NCBI RefSeq assembly: GCF_023053635.1
Contig: NC_086184.1
Coordinates: 13,004,379-13,068,378, forward strand
From: Elgaria multicarinata webbii
Lineage: Eukaryota > Chordata > Lepidosauria > Squamata > Anguidae
Direction: 5' to 3'
DNA length: 64,000 nucleotides
Shown here: in pieces, positions 17,315 to 24,923 of the stretch
How the letters are laid out: every line of letters begins with the position of its first letter
Numbering within the stretch: the stretch's first letter is position 1
Made by a program: the position numbers and the translations under genes
Notes under the pieces: model-generated
What the model was told of the DNA's origin: nothing
Database searches by the model: none
What the model saw: the letters and a program-made list of their open reading frames with translations, nothing else

Positions 17315-19328
17315 TATCATCCCAGAATCCTGATATCTGCCCACCCTTGTGCTACAAATAGGCATTATTATTTATTTAACATGCCCCATTTTGTAAATTG
17401 CTTTAATGTTTGGATTTGCCTCACTAAAATATATTTATTTACTTATTTATTATATCCTGCCGTTTGTCTAAAGAGCTGAAGGCAACATGCCTGGTCCCCC
17501 CACTGCACTGTATGGTATCCTCACAACAATCCTGTGAAGTAGAGAGAGACACAGTGTGTGTGTGTGGGGTATATGTATGTGTGTGACTGGTCCAAAGACA
17601 TCCAATGAGCTTCATGCCTTAGTGAGGATTTGAACCTTGCTTTCCCCAGTCCTAGTTCAACACTTTAACCTTTATAACACACTGACATTAGTTCATGATG
17701 ATTGAATGTATATCTCTCTTTTCAGTTAATGCTTCCAAAGTGGTGTACAAGTAAACTATTACATTAAAGCAATTCAAATCTTAATAATAAAATACTCTAA
17801 TGCAAACAACAGAAATCAATAGAAAAACATCAACAATAGTAAAATGGCAGAAAATAGCAAAGCTAGTAAAAAGAGGCTAAAGCTTTGATCCTATACACAC
17901 CTCCTGGGAGGAAGTGCTATTGAACTTAATGGGGATTTAAGTGGGCTGGTCCATGAAGTCATGAAGAGTCGGAAGTGACTGAACGAATAAACAACGAAGG
18001 CATGCACAGGATTGCATTATAAGTTCCAAAGGCCCAGCAACACTAGCTTCTTTTCAATTACTTAGGGAACAATGTTAAAGAAAGTGATACAGGACCAGTG
18101 GGAGATTGACTAGACTTGTGGGGCTGCAACTCAGAAGGCCCCGTTGCTTGTGGAAATCAATGAGACTTCCAAGTAAGTTGGAAATGGAAACAAAGTCTTC
18201 ATTGGCCGACCTTAGAGCCAAAGCAGGGAATCTGATCATTTCTGGATTATTTGGACAACAACTCCCATACATCCCAGTCAGTATGGCCAATGATCAGGGA
18301 TTATGGGCATGGTAGTCAAAAACAGCTGGAGGGCACCAGGTTGTGTGTTCCTGCATTAGTTATTGGAGACATTTACATTTTATATTTTTTAAAATCATCA
18401 TCATCATCATCCCAGTCAGTATGGCCAATGATCAAGGATTATGGCCATAGTAGGCAAATACAGCTGGATATTGGAGACATTTACATCTTATATTTTTTAA
18501 ATGATATAATAATAATAATAAGAGCCAGTGTGGTGTAGTGGCTAGAGTGTTGGACTGGGAGTCGGGAGATCCAGGTTCTAGTCCCCACTCAGCCATGGAA
18601 ACCCACTGGGTGGCTTTGGGCCAGCCACAGGCTCTCAGCCCAATCCACCTCACAGGGTTGTTGTTATGAGGATAAAATGGAGAGGATGATGATGATGATG
18701 ATTATGTATGCTGCCTTGGGTTCCACACAGGAAAAAAGGCAGGATGTAAATGCAAATAATAATAATAATAATGATAATAATATCATTTCAATGTTATGTT
18801 GTTATTGTTAACAACAAATTATTCTATTTCCTCCCAGTGGGGAGCTCAGGGCGAGATGCATTTCCTTGCTCAAAGAGACACCATAACAAGAAGAGAAGTT
18901 CTGGACCCCTGATTTCCACTCAGCTAGGTCCAATTCTCCCTCTTTCTCCTGACCTCACAAAGCTCTGGGGTGGGGTGGCGTGCGGGTTACTCACCTACTA
19001 AAAGATCCGCGATGGCCAAGTTGAGGAAGAAGAAATTCCCTTGGGTGCGCAGGCTTTTGTCCACTAGGAAAGCCAAGACCACCAAAGCGTTGCCCAATAC
19101 CGTGACCAGGACCACGAGTCCCATGAGCGCCGCCAGCAGCACAGAGACGGGGGCTGAGAACTGTCCGTGGTGCTGAAAGTGCCGCTCCTCGCTGGCCGCA
19201 CATCCGTTGCCCAGAGAGGCTGAGGAGCAAGAGCCGCTGGAGAAATTGAGACTCAACGGCAGCCCGGGCATGGCTGCAGGACAGAGATGGGAGCAGCTGA
19301 GAGAGAGGGCTTGGGAAAGATTTGTCAT
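13673..19328 (-). CDS. Histamine H3 receptor-like G-protein-coupled receptor (complete, three exons)
   Basis: A class A amine GPCR at the plasma membrane; H3/H4 receptors couple to Gi/o. Exons on the reverse strand: 19328-18995, 15865-15699, 14557-13673. They join as 1386 nt, 461 residues, stop included. Intron 1 is phase 1 (inside TM2), intron 2 phase 0. Amine-pocket Asp3.32 is D142 (LWLVIDYLVC), histamine-anchoring Glu5.46 is E234 (STIEFFTPF), DRF 159-161 replaces DRY as in H3, CWAPY holds W392, NPILY is 429-433. Cys135 and Cys216 can form the TM3-ECL2 disulfide. The third cytoplasmic loop has about 125 residues. TM5-7 resemble H3 more than H4. Start: first in-frame ATG (19328); ATG at 19271 has a good context and gives 442 residues, near the 445 of human H3. 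Ligand is inferred. Confidence 0.93.
14629..14905. mobile_element. Dispersed repeat with GGTGTTGAAC / GTTCAACACC ends
   Basis: Begins GGGGTGTTGAACTACAGC and ends GAGGTTCAACACCCCTG; the arms are inverted over about 12 bp. Related fragments at 42893-42965 and 57405-57560. Intron 2 of the receptor gene. Confidence 0.5.
15054..15183. mobile_element. Palindromic MITE (TTGGACTACAACTCCCA family)
   Basis: CACCTGGTGCCCTCCAGATA at left, mirrored by AACATCTGGCATGCACTAAG at right, with GGCCAATGGTCAGGGATGCT in the centre. Confidence 0.65.
15699..15865 (-). CDS. H3-like receptor exon 2 (TM2 end to TM3)
   Basis: 167 nt from the split Gly codon through GFCIPLYIPY, GLCKLWLVIDYLVC and SFDRFISVTKA. Acceptor CCACAG and donor GTAAAG read on the reverse strand. 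Holds Asp3.32 and the DRF motif. Confidence 0.93.
16010..16125 (-). mobile_element. LINE 3' tail fragment
   Basis: TTTATTTATTTGATTTATATCCTGC is the reversed tail seen in other LINE copies here. Decayed. Confidence 0.4.
16378..16482 (+). repeat. Direct duplication, copy 1
   Basis: About 105 bp, nearly identical to 16917-17022 (four or five differences) and 539 bp away; block GTAAGACCCTTTCCTGACTT. In intron 1 of the receptor gene. Confidence 0.85.
16790..16865. mobile_element. Half of the GCAATCCTATGCATG palindromic MITE
   Basis: CACAATCCTATGTATGTTTTGA then GATGGGAGTTGTAGGAG; decayed arm of the 44728-44875 family. Confidence 0.5.
16917..17022 (+). repeat. Direct duplication, copy 2
   Basis: Second copy of the 16378-16482 segment. 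Confidence 0.85.
17278..17314. repeat. Microsatellite (ACT)n
   Basis: About twelve ACT triplets. Confidence 0.95.
17440..17690 (-). mobile_element. tRNA-derived SINE, decayed, reverse strand
   Basis: TATCCTGCCGTTTG, TCCTCACAACAATCCTGTGA and TCCTAGTTCAACACTTTAAC follow the order of the SINE at 59236-59476. Confidence 0.55.
17938..17996 (+). mobile_element. BovB LINE 3' tip
   Basis: GTGGGCTGGTCCATGAAGTC..GAACGAATAAACAACGAAG matches the last 60 bp of the copy at 10439-10815. Confidence 0.75.
18228..18515. repeat. Palindromic MITE with a local tandem duplication
   Basis: CCCAGTCAGTATGGCCAATG occurs at 18273 and again at 18411, and TATTGGAGACATTTACAT at 18361 and 18469, so about 110-140 bp were copied side by side. 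The first copy is a decayed TTGGACTACAACTCCCA-type element. Confidence 0.7.
18526..18775 (+). mobile_element. tRNA-derived SINE (CCAGTGTGGTGTAGTGGCTA family)
   Basis: A-box-like TAGTGGCTAGAGTG, B-box-like GGTTCTAGTCC, body CTCACAGGGTTGTTG and tail GGATGTAAATGCAAATAAT. About the full length of the family; intron 1 of the receptor gene. Confidence 0.8.
18995..19328 (-). CDS. H3-like receptor exon 1 (N-terminus, TM1, start of TM2)
   Basis: Encodes an N-terminus with N-glycosylation sequons NLS and NFS, TM1 (VLVTVLGNALVVLAF) and TM2 to LAIADLLVG. Donor GTGAGT on the reverse strand at 18994-18989; one base of the Gly codon stays in this exon. An alternative start is 19271. Confidence 0.88.
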
Positions 19329-19656
19329 GACGAAAGCTGCATTCCGTCGCTGAGGCACCGCGGAGTCGAACTCCTGGGAATTGCTGGCGGAGCGTGGAAG
19401 ATGATCGCCTTGGGTGAGTCAACTGTCCCTGAACTCCCCTTCTCCCCCTCCCTTTAAAGGGGGAGGGCAGAAAATTAGGAAGGGAGGGGAGAGAGAGAGA
19501 GAGAGAGAATGAAGGGGGAAGCGGTAGAGGAGGAGAGAAAATCGCAGCAAGTAGGTAGACAAGCGAGGTAGCCTGCAGTTCCTTGCTAGTCTCTCTGCAT
19601 GGATTCCTATCATACAATCCAATGTTGCCTTCTTGTATACCATAACTTGCAAAGGA

Positions 19657-19683
19657 TGTGTGTGTGTGTGTGTGTGTGTGTGG
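19657..19683. repeat. Microsatellite (TG)n
   Basis: About 27 bp, upstream of the receptor gene. Confidence 0.9.
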
Positions 19684-19878
19684 TCACTGGAGGGTTCATC
19701 CAATCGTTGGGGAGCTCAGGGTCCCTCTTTTTAGACCCACAGCTTGCAGCCCATCCTCTCTGTACTAGATTCCAGAGCTCTGCTGAATAGATTGCAGGCA
19801 AAAACTTTGCAAGTTGTGAATCGATTTGGAGAGTCCTGTGGAAAATGCCTCCAGGTGAAGAGGGGAAAGGGTGCAGGA

Positions 19879-19971
<93 letters not shown>
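19879..19971. repeat. Compound microsatellite (CT)n(CA)n
   Basis: About 52 bp of CT then 41 bp of CA, roughly 600 bp upstream of the receptor start codon. Confidence 0.95.
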
Positions 19972-19973
<2 letters not shown>

Positions 19974-20589
19974 TGCCACTGACGAGAAGGGATGTACAGA
20001 TTTTGTTCTGTCTGTGGATTGTGGATTGTCTTTCATTCCATCATCTGCTCATTGATAGAATCAGATTTTTTTTTAAAAAAACCAGAGTTTCTTTCTACTT
20101 GTGCTAATTCCCATTGGTGCTAACGCACACTTTGATGAATGTACTAATAAACATTGTCTCATGGAAATTACTGCAACAACAACCCCCCACACCAGAAGTT
20201 GAAAAATGGTCCACAAATCCTCGTAATCCGCATGATTCAGAATAAGCTGTTCCATTTTGAATTTGTCAGGGGTTTCTCCGACAACTCTATCCGTAGCAGT
20301 GCCTATAAAGAAGTTAGTTTCATCAGCAGCAGGGACAGGGAACATTTTTGAGCCTGAGGCCTGCATTGCATTGTGGGCAATCTCTGCATTGCTGTGGTGA
20401 GTGAGGCTAGGGGCCAGCACAGTCAGACAGTGTGGGAATGGGGAGATCAAGAGGAAGGCAAAATTTAAACCTCACCTTTCGACAATCTCTTCCCTTCCCC
20501 AGTGCTATGTTGCAGATGCTATCAAACAGCTGAGCAGTGGGGAGAATGTTTTTTTGCTGCTCAGGAAACAGGTGAGCAATGACAGAGCT

Positions 20590-20965
20590 GCGCTTTTATT
20601 TATTTTATTTATATATTATATTTATACCCCACCATTCCCCTTCCTTAAGGAACCCAAGGGAACATACATAATCCTCTTCCTCTCCATTTTTATATTCACA
20701 ACAACAACCACCCTGTGAAGTAGGTTGAGATGAAAGTCTGTGACTGGCCCAAAGTCACCCAGTGAGCTTTCAGGGCTGAATGGAGTCTAGAACCCAGATT
20801 GTGTCCTGATCGTGGGTTCCTGGTTAACAGCTGGTTGGCCACTGTGTGAAAGGAACGCTGGACAAGATTGGACCCTTGATCGGATCCAGCATGGCACTTC
20901 TTATATTCTTTTCTTTTGACTCCTAGTCCAACATTCTAACCACTACACCACACTGCTCTTATGGG
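20590..20965 (-). mobile_element. tRNA-derived SINE, reverse strand, split by a CR1/L3 piece
   Basis: 20590-20802 holds the tail and body and 20920-20965 the tRNA-like head (reversed GTGGTGTAGTGGTTAGAATG). The sequence between is foreign. Confidence 0.7.
20803..20919 (+). mobile_element. CR1/L3-like 3' tip nested in a SINE
   Basis: GTGGGTTCCTGGTTAACAGC, TTGGCCACTGTGTGAA, GATCCAGCATGGCACTTCTT: the 3' tip also seen at 30358-30657. Confidence 0.7.
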
Positions 20966-22007
20966 TGCCTTGGCTTCCCTCTCCCCTGCCTTACATATGG
21001 GGAAGGGGCCTCAGCTGGTCTTCTGTGGGCCCAATGGTGAGATCTGCTGGGTTCCTTAACCACTGCTCTAAATTGTTCCAAGAAGTGTACATTGTTCCAC
21101 AGTGTACACTTTATCTATTTGCATGGCCTATGCTTTTGCCGACAGCCCATGTGGTTGTATCTCCCCATCATGTTCTCCTTTGGAATTCCTGCTTTAACTG
21201 AAATACACATTCCCAATAACTTCTCTTGAGCACAGTAAGCTCAAGTGACTAGATGTAGCTTGATGGCACTTGGGGCATCTTTTTGCATGATGTAGTGAGA
21301 TTTGCGTTACAATGCGAAGACCAAAAGTTTATCTCGATCAAAAACAGAGCAAGGATGGTGGGAAAAAAAAGCATCTGCTTTCACAGACCTTCGGAGCATC
21401 TGGCAAGGACAGCAAACCAAAATAATACAAAATGTTGGAGGAACTGTAATCAGCAAGGTGTTTATATTTGTATGAGGTGGTCATGACCTGTTTTGGTACA
21501 ATTTTGGAGCACTGTCATTTCAGAAATGGCAAATGTTACATGTCAAACTATGTAGGACACACCAGTACTGGCTCTATTTGCAATAAGAGGGGAGAACAAA
21601 ATGCTAGGGTGGGAACTAAAGGATTCTTTGTGTTCATTTCTGATAGCAGCTTGCAGAGTAAGAGCTAACCGTTGGGAAATTGACATATCAACTCAAATTG
21701 TCCAGAGGCAAAGTTAAAACATCTGATTTTTAAAATAAAATACAGCATGCTCTATGTTTATGTGCAAGTCAGGGACACACACAGCGACATCTATCAAAGC
21801 CTTTCCTCAGTTTAGGGAAAAGAGACTTAACACTTAATTTGCTAACAGGAAGAAAATCTCCAAGCACCAAATCGATCCCACTCATTTTTTTTTTTTTTTT
21901 TGCAAACTAAAAGGCAAAAGTAAATTAAATGTACTACCTTCTGTCAACATCTAGTCTTAAACTTGATGTACTTTTCTTTTCTTTTCTTTTCTTTGATTGT
22001 CTGTCTT

Positions 22008-22815
22008 TGGCCAGATCTACACATTAAGTCAAATCATTGTGATGCCATCATGGTAATGCTACATTCCTCCCCCACATTTATATCTCTTAGGACACAAATG
22101 ACATTTGTTGCAATTTTTTGGATAATGTGGAATAAAAAGAAGGAAACAATACTATGGAAATGGTATATGGAACGTGTAATGTGCCCCAACAGTTATCAGT
22201 GCACTGCCATACTGCTATAATGTGTGGCTGGCGAGACCACATTGGCTGCCAGTCCAGGTCCGGGCCCGATTCAAAGTGCTGGTATTGACATTCAAAGCCC
22301 TAAACGGTTTGGGGCCAGGTTATTTGAAGGAACGCCTCCTCCCATATGTACCTACCCAGACCTTAAGATCATCTACAGGGGCCCTTCTCCATGAGCCCCT
22401 GCTAAAGGAAGTGAGGCAGGTGGCTACTAGGAGGAGGGCCTTCTCTGTTGTGGCACCCCGGCTGTGGAATGAGCTCCCCAGAAGGGTCTGCCTGGCACCT
22501 ACACTGTACTCCTTTCATCACCAGCTGAAGACCTTTTTATTCTCTCAGTATTTTAACAATTAATTTTAACTTAAATTTAAATTTTCCTGTTCTAACTCTG
22601 TATTTTAATCTTATATCAACTTTTGCTGCGTGGTTTTATCCTGGTTGTGCTTTTGATACTGTATTTTGTATTTGTGTTTTTAAACTGTTGGTTGTTTTAT
22701 TATGGTTTTAATTTTTGTGACCCGCCCAGAGAGCTTCGGCTATTGGGCGGTATAAAAATGTAATAAATAAATAAATAAAAATAAAATGAAAATAAAACTG
22801 TAGTGTAGATCCAGC
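22008..22815. mobile_element. MITE with GGCCAGATCTACAC ends, split by an L2 copy
   Basis: Starts TTGGCCAGATCTACACATTA and resumes at about 22792 with TGTAGTGTAGATCCAGCC, its mirrored end. Related elements near 47250-47400 and 48240-48435. Confidence 0.6.
22222..22790 (+). mobile_element. L2-type LINE, 3' fragment
   Basis: Encodes RPHWLPVQVRARFKVLVLTF, GPGYLKERLLPYVP, RRRAFSVVAPRLWNELP, then tail GCCCAGAGAGCTTCGGCTAT and (AAAT)n. Open for 113 residues; 5'-truncated. Confidence 0.88.
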
Positions 22816-23086
22816 CTTTGTATTTGGAAAATCAATACAGACTTTAAAAATAAAACATTATAAAGAATTTCCCATTGCGAGGGGTCGTCTCAAAGAGAGG
22901 ATGTTGCACAGTTACTGTAGCAACCTGACCTGACAATGGACAATGTTCTCGAGTTGCAAGGCTAAATAACACATGTTGTCAAGAGATCCATGGTCTCATC
23001 TGCTGTTTTCTTGTTTAAAGTTGATATTATTCAGCCCTTCTGCCCCGCACAATTTCCACCTATTAAATCCTGAATGATACCGTATT

Positions 23087-23252
23087 TCTTCGATTGTAAG
23101 ACGCCATCGATTGTAAGACGCACACTAATTTCAGTACCACCAACAGGAAAAAAACCCTAAGATGCACCCACGATTCTAAGACGCACCCCATTTTTAGAGA
23201 TGTTTATATGGGGGAAAAAGTGTGTCTTAGAATCGAAGAAATAGGGTATTTG
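23087..23252. mobile_element. MITE with inverted ends (CCGTATTTCTTCGATTGTAA)
   Basis: The left end is mirrored by TCTTAGAATCGAAGAAATAGGG at the right; internal copies of TAAGACGCAC. 166 bp, superfamily unassigned. Confidence 0.65.
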
Positions 23253-23263
23253 TCTTTTCCCCC

Positions 23264-23399
23264 TAGTGCAGCCTTCCTCAACCTGGGGCGCTCCAGATGT
23301 GTTGGACTGCATCTCCCAGAATGCAGAGCTGGCTGGGGCATTCTGGGAGTTGTAGTCCAACACATCTGGAGCGCCCCAGGTTGAGGAAGGCTGCACTAG
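23264..23399. mobile_element. Palindromic MITE, near-perfect, second copy
   Basis: 136 bp, TAGTGCAGCC mirrored by GGCTGCACTA; arms above 60 bp with few mismatches. Near-identical to 5084-5215. Confidence 0.85.
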
Positions 23400-23424
23400 T
23401 GGGACTAATTCATGGTTGCACCAT

Positions 23425-23536
23425 GTCTTGCTTGTGGATCCCTGGTCGACAGCTGGTTGGCCACTGTATGAAGAGAGTGCTGGATTAGACAGAACCTTGG
23501 TCTGATCTAGCAGGGCTCTTCTGATGTTCTGCATGA
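23425..23536 (+). mobile_element. CR1/L3-like 3' tip
   Basis: GATCCCTGGTCGACAGCTGG..TCTGATCTAGCAGGGCTCTT. Confidence 0.7.
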
Positions 23537-23868
23537 TGGATTAAGATTTGGAAAGTATTACTGGGAGGCAGGAGCGGGGGCGAGAGTTAAAGATTCTCAC
23601 CTGACATTGTTTCTAGTGAGATTGAAATTGGAGCACACGGTGGTTTCCAGGAAAGGATGGGAGATCCAATCATGGACCTTCTGCATCAAGGTTAAATGGT
23701 AATGCTGAGTAAATTAACATCTATGGTGAGACAGGAAACCATTGTCTTTATTCAGGCCCAAATTAATAGAATTGAACTCCTTGATACATTGTAATTCAAC
23801 CATTTAAGTTGATTGTGCTATCACCCGCTGGGGCCTGTTGAGAAATTTCACTGTGCTTGTTTTGCATA

Positions 23869-24174
23869 ATGAGCCTCGTGTGGCGCAGAGCGGTAAAGCA
23901 GCAGTTTCTGCAGCTGAAACTCTCCCCACGGCCTGAGTTCGATCCCAGCGGAAGCTGGTTTCAGGCAGCCGGCTCGGGTTGACTCAGCCTTCCATCCTCC
24001 CGAGGTCAGTAAAATGAGTACCCAGTTATCTGGGGGAAAGGTAATCACGGCCGGGGAAGGCAACGGCAAACCACCCCGCTATAAGGCCTGCCAAGAAAAC
24101 GTCAGCGAAAGCTGGCGTCCCTCCAAGAGTCAGTAATGACTCAGTGCTTGCACGAGAGGTTCCTTTTCTTTTCC
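23869..24174 (+). mobile_element. tRNA-derived SINE (GAGCCTCGTGTGGCGCAGAG family, ACA-SINE-like)
   Basis: Pol III A-box-like GTGGCGCAGAGCGG and B-box GAGTTCGATCCC; body with GGGTTGACTCAGCCTTCCAT and AACGGCAAACCACCCCG, end GCACGAGAGGTTCC. Flanked by TGTTTTGCATA at 23858-23868 and 24175-24185, an 11-bp target duplication. Full length and little decayed. The ACA-SINE name is from memory. Confidence 0.85.
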
Positions 24175-24245
24175 TGTTTTGCATACATTCAAGCTCTAAT
24201 TGAATTGTCTAGCTTCAGTGCTTACAATTCCACCCCTCACCATTG

Positions 24246-24293
24246 TGTGTTGCGTGTGTGTGAATGTGTATGTATGTATATATATATATGTGT
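24246..24293. repeat. Microsatellite (TG)n / (TA)n
   Basis: Mixed GTGTGT, GTATGTA and ATATAT runs. Confidence 0.85.
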
Positions 24294-24299
24294 TGCACC

Positions 24300-24402
24300 T
24301 GAAGATAACACTTAATCCCACTGATGAAGTAGACTCTAGTCCACAAAAGCTTGTGCCATAATAAATTGGTTAGTCTTTAAGGTGTCACAAGACTGCGCTT
24401 GT
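24300..24402 (+). mobile_element. Retroelement relic with hammerhead-like core
   Basis: CTGATGA (24321-24327), a possible stem (GTAGAC/GTCCAC), then AAAAGC where the core would read GAAA; followed by ATAATAAATTGGTTAGTC and AAGGTGTCACAAGAC. Same family reversed at 44875-45045. Confidence 0.55.
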
Positions 24403-24549
24403 TATTTTAATGAAGCAGGACGGCTCCTCAAGGAAAAGGGGGGAACCCATCACAGCCTCTTCCCTTGGTCCCATCCTATTTCCCTTTGACTACTGATTGG
24501 TGGTCTCCCACCTTTTGGGCAGTTCCCCCCCATTCTAAAAGGTCAAAAT

Positions 24550-24915
24550 TAGGGCTGTGCATGGACCCCCCCCAATCCACAACTTTTGGATCAGGTCTGC
24601 TCCGTGCCGATCCGCCAGTGGTCCGCTTCGCTTCGCTGAGGAGCTCCGGATCCGAATTGGAGCTCTGCAGTGCCAGAGGTGCCGGTGGCAGGTAAGGCCT
24701 CCCTCCCTTCTCCCTCCTTACCTGCGTCCGTCTGCGGTCCGTCTGCGGCTTCAACTGAGCCCAAGGACTCAAACTGGAAGACCAGGCCGCAGCTGCATCG
24801 GAGCTCCGCAGCTGTGCCAGGCTGGTGCAGGTAAGGGGGGAGGAGGTAAGGGGAGGCAAAGCACCCCGATCCGCATCTGCTTCTCCGATCCTAAGAGAAG
24901 CGGAGTATAGCCCTA
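24550..24915. mobile_element. GC-rich foldback element, hAT-like, copy 3 (short form)
   Basis: 366 bp. Ends TAGGGCTGTGCATGGACC and, reversed, TAGGGCTATACTCCGC. Exact 8-bp target duplication GTCAAAAT at 24542-24549 and 24916-24923. Confidence 0.85.
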
Positions 24916-24923
24916 GTCAAAAT

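Noticed and set aside
23869-24174. tRNA gene
   Set aside because: A- and B-box-like motifs are present but the sequence continues into a SINE body with target duplications and does not form a full cloverleaf.
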